NCBI GenBank assembly: GCA_046565595.1 | Contig: JBKHYG010000114.1 | Span: 1-27,483 of the forward strand | DNA from: JBKHYG01 sp046565595 | Lineage (GTDB): Bacteria; Actinomycetota; AC-67 | Direction: 5' to 3' | Length of the DNA stretch: 27,483 nt | In this document: positions 14,996 through 22,033 of the stretch, in pieces | How positions within the stretch are numbered: the first letter of the stretch is position 1 | Layout: each line of letters opens with the position of its first letter | Made by a program: the position numbers and the translations under genes | Notes under the pieces: model-generated | What the model was told of the DNA's origin: nothing | Databases searched by the model: none | What the model saw: the letters and a program-made list of their open reading frames with translations, nothing else

Positions 14996-16146
14996 CCGAA
15001 GACGCTCCTGAAGGCTTCGACCATCAGGTCGAGGGTTTGTCGGACGAACAATCGGGGCCCGGGGAAGATCATGGCGGCGGTCACCATCGCTGCCGACGCC
15101 GTGACGACGAACGCGATCAGGTCGCGGGACCTGACGCTAGATCTATAGAGACGGTTGACGCCCTTCGCGTCGACCAGCTTCGGTCCGACCTTCAATCGCA
15201 CGACGAATGTCGACGCCATCCCGGCTCGGCCCTTGTCCAGGAACTCGACCAGATTGTCGTGTGCGCCCACGGCCACCAGCAGGTTGGCGCCCTTCTCGTA
15301 AGCCAACAGCAAGGCGAGATCCTCGCTGGTCCCGATGCTCGGGAAAACGACGGCTTGTAGCCCGAGGGCGTGGATGCGGTCGAGGCCGGGGGCGCGGCCA
15401 TCGGGATACGCGTGGACGATCAGCTCGGCTCCGCATGTGAGGGCTTCCGACGAGACCGAATCCATATCGCCGACGATGATGTCGGGTCTGTAACCCAGGT
15501 CGAGCAGCGCGTCAGCGGCTCCGTCGACAGCCACCATCACAGGACGCTGCTCGCGTAGGTACGGGCGAAGCGTCTGTAGATCGGCCCTGTGCTCGTTGCC
15601 GCGGACCACGATCACCGCGTCCCGGCCCTCGATCTGGGTGCGTATCTCGGGCACTCCGGTGCCCTCGAGTATGAGGTCGCGTTCCCTCTCCAGATAGTCA
15701 GCGGTGTTGCGGACGAACCTCTCGAGGGTGTCGCCCAGGTTGCGGTAAGCGACCTTCATCGCAGCCGCGAGCGCCTCGCCCCGAAGGATCGTCCCCGTGG
15801 CGACGGTGACGCCGCCCCGCTCGACGGTTCCATCCTCTGCTATCGAGACCTCGTCCCCGTCCTTGAGGGTTGCGAGGATCTCCGGGCCGACATCGACCAG
15901 AGGGATGCCGGCCCTCTCGAGCACCATCGGGCCCGCGTTCGGGTAGGTGCCAGAGACCGAGGCCCGCGCGTTCAAGACCGCGGCGACCGACCTCTGCACC
16001 AATCCCTCGGCTGCGGCTTGATCGAGGTCCTCGTGGTCTATCACCGCGATCTCTCCGGATCGGATCCGGTGCAGCAGGTTCTTGGTCCGTCGATCGATGC
16101 GCGCCGTACCCGACGCGAGGGTCGTCCTCCTGCGGAAGCGCCTCAT
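14992..16146 (-). CDS. steA: SteA-like septation protein with thiamin-pyrophosphokinase-like domain
   Basis: The 384-residue protein matches the Rv1697/SteA family. It has an N-terminal basic segment and HRIRSGEIAVIDHEDLDQAAAEGL. A middle domain resembles the catalytic domain of thiamin pyrophosphokinase (VDGAADALLDLGYRPDIIVGDMDSVS near residue 213). A single C-terminal membrane helix follows (IAFVVTASAAMVTAAMIF), with a short tail. In Corynebacterium, SteA and SteB act in cell separation. The TPK-like domain is probably repurposed rather than making thiamin pyrophosphate. It overlaps nadK by 4 bp at the 5' end and mctB at the 3' end. The direct nadK-steA junction is unusual because recN normally lies between them in actinobacteria. 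Confidence 0.9.
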   Translation of the reverse strand: MRRFRRRTTLASGTARIDRRTKNLLHRIRSGEIAVIDHEDLDQAAAEGLVQRSVAAVLNARASVSGTYPNAGPMVLERAGIPLVDVGPEILATLKDGDEVSIAEDGTVERGGVTVATGTILRGEALAAAMKVAYRNLGDTLERFVRNTADYLERERDLILEGTGVPEIRTQIEGRDAVIVVRGNEHRADLQTLRPYLREQRPVMVAVDGAADALLDLGYRPDIIVGDMDSVSSEALTCGAELIVHAYPDGRAPGLDRIHALGLQAVVFPSIGTSEDLALLLAYEKGANLLVAVGAHDNLVEFLDKGRAGMASTFVVRLKVGPKLVDAKGVNRLYRSSVRSRDLIAFVVTASAAMVTAAMIFPGPRLFVRQTLDLMVEAFRSVFG

Positions 16147-16964
16147 CCACGAACCCCGAACTTGTCCCGGATCCGATCCCAGAAGTCCGGTCCGTCAAGC
16201 GTCGCGAGCAACGCCTTGCGCTCCGATGTCCGGACCTCGATCTGGGAACCTGCCTGGACCTCTGCGGCGGGGCCTCCATCGATCGAATACAAGGCGCCTT
16301 CGCCGTCAGGATCAACAGAAAGCGTCACCTTACGGCTGGCCTCTACCACGATGCTGCGATCGAAGAGTCCATGCGGGCTGACCGGCGTGATGACCAGACA
16401 GCCGACCGACGGATCGACCAGAGGGCCACCCGCAGAGAAGGAGTATGCGGTCGAGCCCGTAGGTGTCGACACGATGACCCCATCGGTGTTCCAACCGATG
16501 AACGGCTCATCATCGACGCTCAGATCGAGTCGAACGGCGCGTCCCGGTTGGGGCTTCTCGACGATGATGTCGTTCAACGCGAGATCCATACCTGTCGGAT
16601 GTTCGACCGCCAAGAGCGCTCGCTCGGAGATGACCAGCCGGGTCTGGACAGCTTCCAGCAGCGCCTTGGGTTCGTGTTCGGCTGCGACGGTTAGGAAGCC
16701 GAGGCGCCCATAGTTGATCCCGAGGATAGGGATCGAGCCGCCGGTTCCTCGGAAGGCGCGAAGGAGCGTCCCGTCGCCTCCCAGAGAGACGATCAGGTCG
16801 AGATCGGCCGGCAACTCTTCCACCGTCTGCGCTCCCACCAGTGCGGCTTCGGCGTCCATGGCGACGACCTCGAAGCCTTCGTTCTTGGCAGCTTCTGCGA
16901 GCGCTCGAGCGGCTTCGACCGCCGAGGCGCGCCCGCCATGGACGACCAGGCCCAACCGCTTCAT
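16143..16964 (-). CDS. nadK: NAD kinase
   Basis: The 273-residue enzyme phosphorylates NAD+ to NADP+. The diagnostic GGDGT motif occurs in LIVSLGGDGTLLRAFRG near residue 63. It is followed by GINYGRLGFLT and the conserved NTDGVIVSTPTGSTAYSFSAGGP, which forms the NAD site. Length is normal. ATG 16964 overlaps the tlyA stop by 4 bp (ATGA). tlyA-nadK adjacency is conserved in actinobacteria, where recN normally comes next. Here the nadK stop instead overlaps steA directly. Confidence 0.96.
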   Translation of the reverse strand: MKRLGLVVHGGRASAVEAARALAEAAKNEGFEVVAMDAEAALVGAQTVEELPADLDLIVSLGGDGTLLRAFRGTGGSIPILGINYGRLGFLTVAAEHEPKALLEAVQTRLVISERALLAVEHPTGMDLALNDIIVEKPQPGRAVRLDLSVDDEPFIGWNTDGVIVSTPTGSTAYSFSAGGPLVDPSVGCLVITPVSPHGLFDRSIVVEASRKVTLSVDPDGEGALYSIDGGPAAEVQAGSQIEVRTSERKALLATLDGPDFWDRIRDKFGVRG

Positions 16965-17602
16965 GCTGGCTCCTCGAAGAGTTGCGCGATGGAGCGCTCA
17001 GGATCCAGATCGCTCATCTGCCTTCGAAGCCAGACCAGGAACTCTCGGTTGCCCTTCGGTCCGGTCAGCGGCGACTCGATCACGCCGTGCAGATGCCAGT
17101 CGTGCTCCAGGTACGCCTCCACGGTCGACAGGACCGCGTGGCGGTGCGCGCTTGGCTCACGAACCACCCCGCCCCTCGGGACCATGTCTCGGGGAAGTTC
17201 GAACTGGGGCTTGACGAGCAGGATCGCTTCGCCCCTGACCGGATCCACCAGCGGCGACAACACCGGCGCGAGGCGTCCCAGCCCGATGAAGGAGAGGTCT
17301 GCGCACAGAAGATCGACGGGAGCTTCCAGATCTTCGAGGGTGCAGTGCCTGATGTTGGTTCGCTCCCGAAGGTCGACCCGAGGGTCGTTGCGGAGTCCCC
17401 AATCGAACTGACCGTAAGCCACATCGACCGCCACCACCTCTGCGGCCCCGTGATGGAGGAGGCAATCGGTGAAGCCTCCGGTCGCGCATCCTGCATCGAG
17501 TGCGCGACAGCCTTCGACGGAGATCGGAAAGGCCACGAGGGCACCTTCCAACTTGTCGCCTCCGCGGGAAACGAAGCGCCGCTGTGGCGCGGACACGCTC
17601 AC
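16961..17602 (-). CDS. tlyA: TlyA-family rRNA 2'-O-methyltransferase lacking the S4 domain
   Basis: TlyA methylates the 2'-OH of cytidines in 16S and 23S rRNA in actinobacteria. The FtsJ-like methyltransferase domain is complete. It has FVSRGGDKLEGAL (catalytic Lys), ALDAGCATGGFTDCLL (SAM site), CADLSFIGL (catalytic Asp), LLVKPQFE (catalytic Lys) and KGNREFLVWL (catalytic Glu). The protein is only 213 residues, against roughly 260-270 for known TlyA. It starts directly at the methyltransferase domain, without the N-terminal S4 RNA-binding domain. The start is GTG and overlaps the upstream small gene by 4 bp, and I find no S4-like sequence upstream in any frame. Target recognition may therefore differ. 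Confidence 0.9.
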   Translation of the reverse strand: MSVSAPQRRFVSRGGDKLEGALVAFPISVEGCRALDAGCATGGFTDCLLHHGAAEVVAVDVAYGQFDWGLRNDPRVDLRERTNIRHCTLEDLEAPVDLLCADLSFIGLGRLAPVLSPLVDPVRGEAILLVKPQFELPRDMVPRGGVVREPSAHRHAVLSTVEAYLEHDWHLHGVIESPLTGPKGNREFLVWLRRQMSDLDPERSIAQLFEEPA

Positions 17603-17727
17603 TCTCCGTCGTCGTCAGCGTCGAGCCGGGCACGCAAGTCGCGCTCGAGTTCCTCGAGCATCTCGATACGAGCCTCTGGCTCGGCGGCGTCCATATGCTC
17701 AAGCGTCCGTCGGACCTGGTCGTCCAT
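17599..17727 (-). CDS. Small acidic helical protein upstream of tlyA
   Basis: This 42-residue ORF from ATG 17727 (MDDQVRRTLEHMDAAEPEA and onward) is highly charged and looks like one or two amphipathic helices with an acidic C-terminus (DADDDGE). Its stop overlaps the tlyA GTG by 4 bp, which suggests translation and coupling. A similarly small conserved gene (Rv1693) precedes tlyA in Mycobacterium tuberculosis, as I recall, so this is probably its counterpart. The function is unknown. The frame is open to a GTG at 17787, but that extension lacks similarity and a ribosome-binding site. Confidence 0.6.
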   Translation of the reverse strand: MDDQVRRTLEHMDAAEPEARIEMLEELERDLRARLDADDDGE

Positions 17728-17815
17728 AGCCGCTGATGATAGGCGGACGGTGGCATCGCGGCCGTGAGCCCGGCAGGAGGGGATCACCAGACTGCGTTGC
17801 TACGCTGACCCTCCC

Positions 17816-18151
17816 GTGGCTGACGCAGCGACCGTGGAGGCGGCGATCACCACCCTCGCGGAACGGCTGAACTCAGCCGAGGTCCCCGAGGGGACGATCC
17901 CTGACCGGACCCTTCTGTGCATACTCCCTGACCTCTCGCAGGCATTCAGGGCTCAGCTCTCGGGCGGCAGGCTGGTCGGTCTCAGCCGTGCGAACGACAA
18001 GGACGCCGCAGATGTGCGTCTGACCGCCAAGAGCGATGATCTTGTCGCTCTGATCGAGGGTCGCATGAATGTCGCCACCGCATTCCTGCTTGGCCGCGTG
18101 CGTGTCGACGCGGCGCCGAGCGACCTCATGCTGCTCCGGAAGTTGTTCTGA
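17816..18151 (+). CDS. SCP2 sterol-binding-domain protein
   Basis: The 111-residue protein consists of a single SCP2-like domain. Its middle reads LSQAFRAQLSGGRLVGLSRANDKDAADVRLTAKSDDLVALIEGRMNVATAFLLGRVRVDAAPSDLMLLRKLF, cited here only to show the family pattern 'D-x-x-x-L-x-x-G-x-x-A-x-G-R-V-x-G-D' near the C-terminus. SCP2 domains bind lipids or other hydrophobic ligands, and small bacterial ones sit beside tlyA in Streptomyces as I recall. It starts with GTG. A TACGCT (-10-like) at 17801-17806 lies about 10 nt before the start, so the mRNA may be leaderless. It is divergent from the tlyA array across an 88-bp gap. The rhomboid gene follows after 3 bp. Confidence 0.85.
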   Translation: MADAATVEAAITTLAERLNSAEVPEGTIPDRTLLCILPDLSQAFRAQLSGGRLVGLSRANDKDAADVRLTAKSDDLVALIEGRMNVATAFLLGRVRVDAAPSDLMLLRKLF

Positions 18152-18154
18152 CCG

Positions 18155-18940
18155 ATGATCCCGATAGCTGATTCGAATCCCACCAGTCGCCGGTCGATCA
18201 TCGTCCCCTTGATCGTGGCAGCTGATGTGCTGATCTTCCTGTTCGTTCAGCCCACCTTCCGAGGCGACCCCGATATCCCCAAGGATGCTCAGCCGATCGT
18301 CTTCGCGATCTGCAACGCCGCCATACCCGACGAGATCTCATCCCAGCGGCCCCTATCTGAGGCGGCCGCTTCCGAACTCGACCAGTTCGGACGGGTCGCT
18401 TCGCAGGTCCAGCAGCAGGAGTGCCCCGACAAGAGCATCTGGATGTCGGTGTTGGCCGCCATGTTCTTCCATGGCGGCTTCCTGCATCTGGCAGGGAACA
18501 TGCTGTTCCTTTGGGTGTTCGGCAACAACATCGAGGATCGCATGGGTTGGCTCGGCTTCATCATCTTCTATCTCCTCGCCGGAGCCATCGCCACCGGTGC
18601 TCAGGTGCTCGCCGGCCCCGGCGATACGACTCCCATGATCGGCGCATCGGGGGCCATCGCCGGCGTGCTCGGTGCCTATCTGCTGCTGTATCCGCACGCT
18701 CGAGTCAAGACGCTCATCATGTTCTTCATCATCACGATCGTGGAGATCCCTGCAGCGGTGGTCCTGCTGGCATGGTTCGGTCTTCAACTCCTGCAGGGTG
18801 TTGGACCGGGCGGACTCGGAGATGTGGGCGTCGCCTATTGGGCGCACATCGGTGGTTTCCTGGCGGGTATGGCGCTGGTCAGGATCTTCGTCCGCCGGCC
18901 GCGCCTCAGCGCAGGGCCAACGCCATGGTCGGCGCTGTGA
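18155..18940 (+). CDS. Rhomboid family intramembrane serine protease
   Basis: The 261-residue membrane protein has about six hydrophobic segments. Rhomboid signatures are FFHGGFLHLAGNMLFLWVFG near residue 108 (the oxyanion HxxxN and the loop region), GASGAIAGVLGAYL with the catalytic serine near residue 170, and AHIGGFLAGM with the catalytic histidine near residue 231. All active-site residues are present, so it should be a functional protease cutting transmembrane substrates. A 40-50-residue polar stretch between helix 1 and the L1 motif is probably extracytoplasmic. It starts 3 bp after the SCP2 gene. Its 3' end overlaps the convergent HAD-GNAT gene by 35 bp. Confidence 0.94.
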   Translation: MIPIADSNPTSRRSIIVPLIVAADVLIFLFVQPTFRGDPDIPKDAQPIVFAICNAAIPDEISSQRPLSEAAASELDQFGRVASQVQQQECPDKSIWMSVLAAMFFHGGFLHLAGNMLFLWVFGNNIEDRMGWLGFIIFYLLAGAIATGAQVLAGPGDTTPMIGASGAIAGVLGAYLLLYPHARVKTLIMFFIITIVEIPAAVVLLAWFGLQLLQGVGPGGLGDVGVAYWAHIGGFLAGMALVRIFVRRPRLSAGPTPWSAL

Positions 18941-20141
18941 TCGGACACTCCCTAGAGATCTGAGGGTGTTCTGCGACCTGTTCAGGCAGCCGATCGCGCG
19001 GGATCTCGTTGAACCCCAGACCTGCGAAGAACCCGTCTGCTGATTCGGTAGCGATGAACACCTCAGAGAGTCCGGTGCGAGCGGCCAACCTCAAGGCCCC
19101 CGCGACCGCCAGCGTGCCACAGCCCTTACCCGCGTAACCTTCGGCTACCGCAACCGATCTCAAGACCCCCCGAGAGTCACTGACGGGATCCACCGATGCG
19201 GTCGCCAGGACCCGGCCACGCTCGGCTTCGACGACCACGGTCTTGCCCAAGCGCTCGCGGGCTCCTCCGCTGCGCAGCCCGGCGCGGTGAAGCAAGCTCG
19301 CGATCGGGGTGAGATCTCCTCCGCTGGCCGGCCGAACCTGGCCGTGCGGCAGATCCTCGAGTAGGTCGCCAGGATGCCGCAGCAGGAACTCCGGCCAGGC
19401 GTCCGCCACCGCCAGGCTCGCCAGCGTCGTCACCCCGGTCAGCACGAGCGCCGCGCTCCATCCGGCGGCATGTGCTGCGGCGACATCGGTGGTCACCTGA
19501 TCTCCTACAGCCAACGCCGGGGTTCCTCCGAGGATCGTCTCGGCGAGCCGGAAGATCCTCGGATCCGGCTTGCCCGCGATCATCGGCGAAGCTCCCGTAG
19601 CGGTAACGACCGCCGCCAGGATCGATCCGGTGCCCGGCCACAGATCGTCGTCCACCGGCAGATGCGGGTCTGCGTTGGAGGCGATCAGGTACGCGCCGTT
19701 CCTCACAGCGTGGACGGCCGCTCTCAACCGGTCGTAGGACAGCTTCTGGTCGAGGCCGACCAAGACGACGCTCGCGTCGCCCGCGCGTTTGAGGTCCGCT
19801 ACCTGCATGCCCGAGCGCATCGCGGCCTTCTCGAGGCCGGGGCCGCCTAGGACGAACGCCAACCGTCCTCGCGCGCCAGGCACTCGCTCCTCGATCAAGG
19901 AGACCACCGCATCTGAGCTCGTGACGACCTGCTTGCTGTCAGCGGTCACACCGAAGCTCTGCAGGCGTTCGGTCACCTCATCGGAATCGCTCGAAGAGTT
20001 GTTGGTCACGAACGCCAAGGATTTGCCCGCCGATCGCAACGCCTCGAGTGTCTCGGGCGCGGTCGGGATGGGAGTCTGGCCACGCCAGACGACGCCATCG
20101 AGGTCGATGGCGAAGCGGCTGAAGGCTTGAGCGATGATCAT
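18906..20141 (-). CDS. HAD phosphatase (Rv1692/NagD-like) fused to a GNAT acetyltransferase domain
   Basis: From ATG 20141 the protein has 411 residues. Residues 1-~265 form a HAD-IIA phosphatase: motif I AIDLDGVVWRG, motif II VTNNSS, GKPDPRIF (motif III Lys) and VGDQVTTDVAAA (motif IV). This resembles mycobacterial Rv1692, a glycerol-3-phosphate phosphatase. Residues ~270-411 look like a GNAT domain: LTPIASLLHRAGL, VVVEAERGRVLATASVDPVSDSRGVLRSVAV, then GYAGKGCGTL (the acetyl-CoA loop) and GFFAGLGFNEIPR. The frame stays open upstream to 20699, but that is antisense of the neighbouring gene. The locus position beside tlyA matches Rv1692. Substrates of both domains are inferred only. Confidence 0.88.
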   Translation of the reverse strand: MIIAQAFSRFAIDLDGVVWRGQTPIPTAPETLEALRSAGKSLAFVTNNSSSDSDEVTERLQSFGVTADSKQVVTSSDAVVSLIEERVPGARGRLAFVLGGPGLEKAAMRSGMQVADLKRAGDASVVLVGLDQKLSYDRLRAAVHAVRNGAYLIASNADPHLPVDDDLWPGTGSILAAVVTATGASPMIAGKPDPRIFRLAETILGGTPALAVGDQVTTDVAAAHAAGWSAALVLTGVTTLASLAVADAWPEFLLRHPGDLLEDLPHGQVRPASGGDLTPIASLLHRAGLRSGGARERLGKTVVVEAERGRVLATASVDPVSDSRGVLRSVAVAEGYAGKGCGTLAVAGALRLAARTGLSEVFIATESADGFFAGLGFNEIPRDRLPEQVAEHPQISRECPITAPTMALALR

Positions 20142-20167
20142 CGGCTGACGCGGCTGGTCGGCGGCGA

Positions 20168-20178
20168 TGCTATACACG
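20168..20178. promoter_or_regulatory. Possible shared -10 region between the HAD-GNAT and DUF1015 genes
   Basis: The 42-bp divergent gap 20142-20183 contains TGCTATACAC, read GTGTATAGCA on the other strand. On the plus strand an extended -10-like TGCTATAC ends about 8 nt before the DUF1015 ATG at 20184, which would give a leaderless mRNA. On the minus strand TATAGC could serve the HAD-GNAT gene. No clear -35 pairs with it (CTGACG at 20145-20150 is 20 nt away), and neither gene has an obvious Shine-Dalgarno. Confidence 0.3.
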
Positions 20179-20183
20179 CGGTC

Positions 20184-21374
20184 ATGCCACGCCTCGAACC
20201 CTTCGCTGGGCTCCGCTTCTCCCCCGATGCTGGGAGCCTCGAAGATCTCATCGCTCCTCCCTATGATGTCGTGCCACCGAGCCTCCGCTCGAGCCTCGCG
20301 AAGACCCCTCACAACACGGTTCACCTGACCCTTCCGGAAGGCGAGACCAGGTACCGGGACGCGGCCGAGACCCTGCGGGCCTGGATCTCCGAAGGGATGC
20401 TCGAAGCGACCGAACCTGCGCTCTACCTCTACGAGCAGACCTCCGATGTCGCCGGAGAGCGCGTCACGGTGAGGGGTCTTCTCGCAGCCGTCGCCGTGGA
20501 TGATGTCCTGCCCCACGAACGCGTCTACGAGAAGATCGTCGATGACCGCTTCTCGCTCCTGCAAGCGACCGACACCGAACTCGAGCCGATAGTCGCCATC
20601 TATGACGGTTCCGAAGGTGGGACGCGGACCCTCTTGGAGGATGTGGCCGCGGGCGAGCCCACCGTATCTGTGACGAGTCCTTTCGACGGTGATGAGCATC
20701 GGCTGTGGGCCATCGACGACCTAGCGGTGATCGAGAAGATCAGGTCGGATCTGCACGATGCCACCACGGTCATCGCGGACGGTCATCATCGTTGGACCAC
20801 GGCTACTCGCCATGCTGCGGCCATGGGTCGCCAGGGCGCCACCCAGCTGATGTTGCTGCAAGACATCGGGGCGCACTCTCCGTCGCTGCTGTCGATCCAT
20901 CGAGTCTTGACCGATGTGACCCTCGAGCAGGCTCGCGAAGCCCTGGCCCCGTGGTTCGATATCGATGATGTGACCAGAGGAGGCCCCGAGGAGTGGGCCG
21001 AAGAGCTCCGCTCCGAACTTCAGCCGGCATTCGTGTTCTTCGGTCCCGACAGGACGGCCTTCCGTGCGGCGATCAGCAAGAGCCTGTCACCGCTGCTTCC
21101 CACCGACATGCCGGCCAGCGTCCGTCGGCTCGATGTCGCGATACTGCACGAGGCGGTGTTCGACGAGTTGTTGGGCAAGAAGGAACCGACCTTCGTGCAC
21201 ACCCCCACGGAGGCATCTGAAGCCATCAAGGACCAAGGGATCGCGATCCTCCTTCGGCCCACTCCCCTGAAGGCGGTTCTCGAGATCGCGGGCGAAGGCT
21301 CACTGATGCCTAGGAAGTCCACCTTCTTCCTTCCGAAACCCGTCAGCGGCCTTCTCTTCCGCCCGCTCGGCTGA
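20184..21374 (+). CDS. DUF1015 family protein
   Basis: The 396-residue protein starts at ATG 20184 with PRLEPFAGLRF, the usual DUF1015 opening. It contains LIAPPYDVVPP near residue 28, LYLYEQ, RVYEKIVDDRFSLLQATDTELEPI and the diagnostic VIADGHHRWTTATR near residue 195. It ends with the typical STFFLPKPVSGLLFRPL. The family is soluble and widespread. A free-serine kinase activity has been proposed for relatives, as I recall, but I would not assign it here. An earlier ATG (20127) adds residues unlike the family. It is divergent from HAD-GNAT with only 42 bp between starts, so the pair may share a promoter region. Confidence 0.9.
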   Translation: MPRLEPFAGLRFSPDAGSLEDLIAPPYDVVPPSLRSSLAKTPHNTVHLTLPEGETRYRDAAETLRAWISEGMLEATEPALYLYEQTSDVAGERVTVRGLLAAVAVDDVLPHERVYEKIVDDRFSLLQATDTELEPIVAIYDGSEGGTRTLLEDVAAGEPTVSVTSPFDGDEHRLWAIDDLAVIEKIRSDLHDATTVIADGHHRWTTATRHAAAMGRQGATQLMLLQDIGAHSPSLLSIHRVLTDVTLEQAREALAPWFDIDDVTRGGPEEWAEELRSELQPAFVFFGPDRTAFRAAISKSLSPLLPTDMPASVRRLDVAILHEAVFDELLGKKEPTFVHTPTEASEAIKDQGIAILLRPTPLKAVLEIAGEGSLMPRKSTFFLPKPVSGLLFRPLG

Positions 21375-21408
21375 GCCCGACGACTCGGTCGGATTGGAGT
21401 TGTTGCGC

Positions 21409-21414
21409 TACTAT
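21409..21414 (+). promoter_or_regulatory. Possible -10 element before the two-TM protein gene
   Basis: TACTAT at 21409-21414 resembles a -10 hexamer and lies 26 nt before ATG 21441, which has AGAGGGG as ribosome-binding site at 21432-21438. No good -35 hexamer is seen at 16-18 nt spacing. The 66-bp gap 21375-21440 contains nothing else recognisable. Confidence 0.3.
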
Positions 21415-21440
21415 CGCGTCCTTCGACCACCAGAGGGGCC

Positions 21441-21950
21441 ATGGCCGAAAGGGAACTTCCGACAAGCAGGCAGCCTCGTCGAACCGACGAGGGGGATGTG
21501 TCGCGCCGTGGTCGCGTCGCCGGCTACATAGGTATGGCTTCCTTCGCGCTCGGGGTCCTCATCCTGTACCTCGGCTACAACGGAGCATCTAAGAACCCGA
21601 TCGTGGAAGCTCAGGTGCCGTACCTGATCTCGGGGGGCTTGTTCGGAGCGGCGCTGATGATCGTCGGCGCCATCTCCTACGCAGCGAGCCTCATCCTGCG
21701 CTCACTCCCCGATACGCCCCCCGCTACGGCCCCCCAGGCCGAGGTGACGGCGGTCGTTGATGTGGTCGCAAGCTCAGCGGAAGGCGCCCGGAACGGCGCC
21801 TCCAAGGCGGAGGTCTACATCGCGGGGGGCGGCACCTCGTTCCACGATCCGACCTGTCGCCTGGTCGAGAGGGCTAGTGAAGTCAGAGGGGTTTCGAGGG
21901 AAGAGGCCGTGTCTATCGGTTTGAGCCCGTGCAGGGTCTGCGGCCCATAG
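21441..21950 (+). CDS. Two-TM membrane protein with C-terminal Ada-like metal-binding motif
   Basis: The 169-residue protein has a polar, basic N-terminus (to about residue 27). Two hydrophobic helices follow (YIGMASFALGVLILYLGY and LISGGLFGAALMIVGAISYA), then a linker rich in Ala, Val and Pro. The last ~45 residues read VYIAGGGTSFHDPTC...SREEAVSIGLSPCRVCGP. This pattern, F-H-x-x-x-C then about 27 residues then P-C-x-x-C, is that of the Ada N-terminal zinc-binding domain and of tails on some secreted nucleases. The topology would put both ends on the same side of the membrane. The function is unknown; metal, thiol or alkyl-damage sensing are possibilities. It lies just upstream of the ABC-transporter genes. 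Confidence 0.75.
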   Translation: MAERELPTSRQPRRTDEGDVSRRGRVAGYIGMASFALGVLILYLGYNGASKNPIVEAQVPYLISGGLFGAALMIVGAISYAASLILRSLPDTPPATAPQAEVTAVVDVVASSAEGARNGASKAEVYIAGGGTSFHDPTCRLVERASEVRGVSREEAVSIGLSPCRVCGP

Positions 21951-21988
21951 GAGGGTCGAGCGGCCACGACCTAGAAACGGTACCGTGT

Positions 21989-22021
21989 CCGCTAACCATC
22001 GTGACAACCAGCAGTTAGCGG
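21989..22021 (+). promoter_or_regulatory. Inverted repeat CCGCTAAC-N17-GTTAGCGG in the leader of the transporter operon
   Basis: A perfect 8-bp inverted repeat (21989-21996 and 22014-22021) ends at the edge of the GGGAGG ribosome-binding site of the binding-protein gene (GTG 22034). It could be an operator or an mRNA hairpin that affects access to the Shine-Dalgarno. The half-site GTTAGCGG recurs at 27343-27350 before the next gene. A -10-like TACCGT sits just upstream at 21981-21986. The gap 21951-22033 is otherwise empty. Confidence 0.5.
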
Positions 22022-22033
22022 GAGGGAGTCCCC

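Noticed and set aside
15589..16713. Long plus-strand open frame (374 codons) antisense to steA and nadK
   Set aside because: It shows no motifs or plausible start and lies opposite two well-supported genes; it is a GC-driven shadow frame.
17603..17815. A hidden S4 domain upstream of tlyA, split off by frameshift
   Set aside because: I looked in all frames for an S4 pattern such as LDxxLVxxGLxxSRxxAxxLI and found none. The region encodes the small acidic protein and a divergent promoter gap.
20142..20699. N-terminal 186-codon extension of the HAD-GNAT frame
   Set aside because: The extension is antisense to the well-supported DUF1015 gene. The HAD fold begins right after ATG 20141 (AIDLDGVVW), so the extension is not needed.
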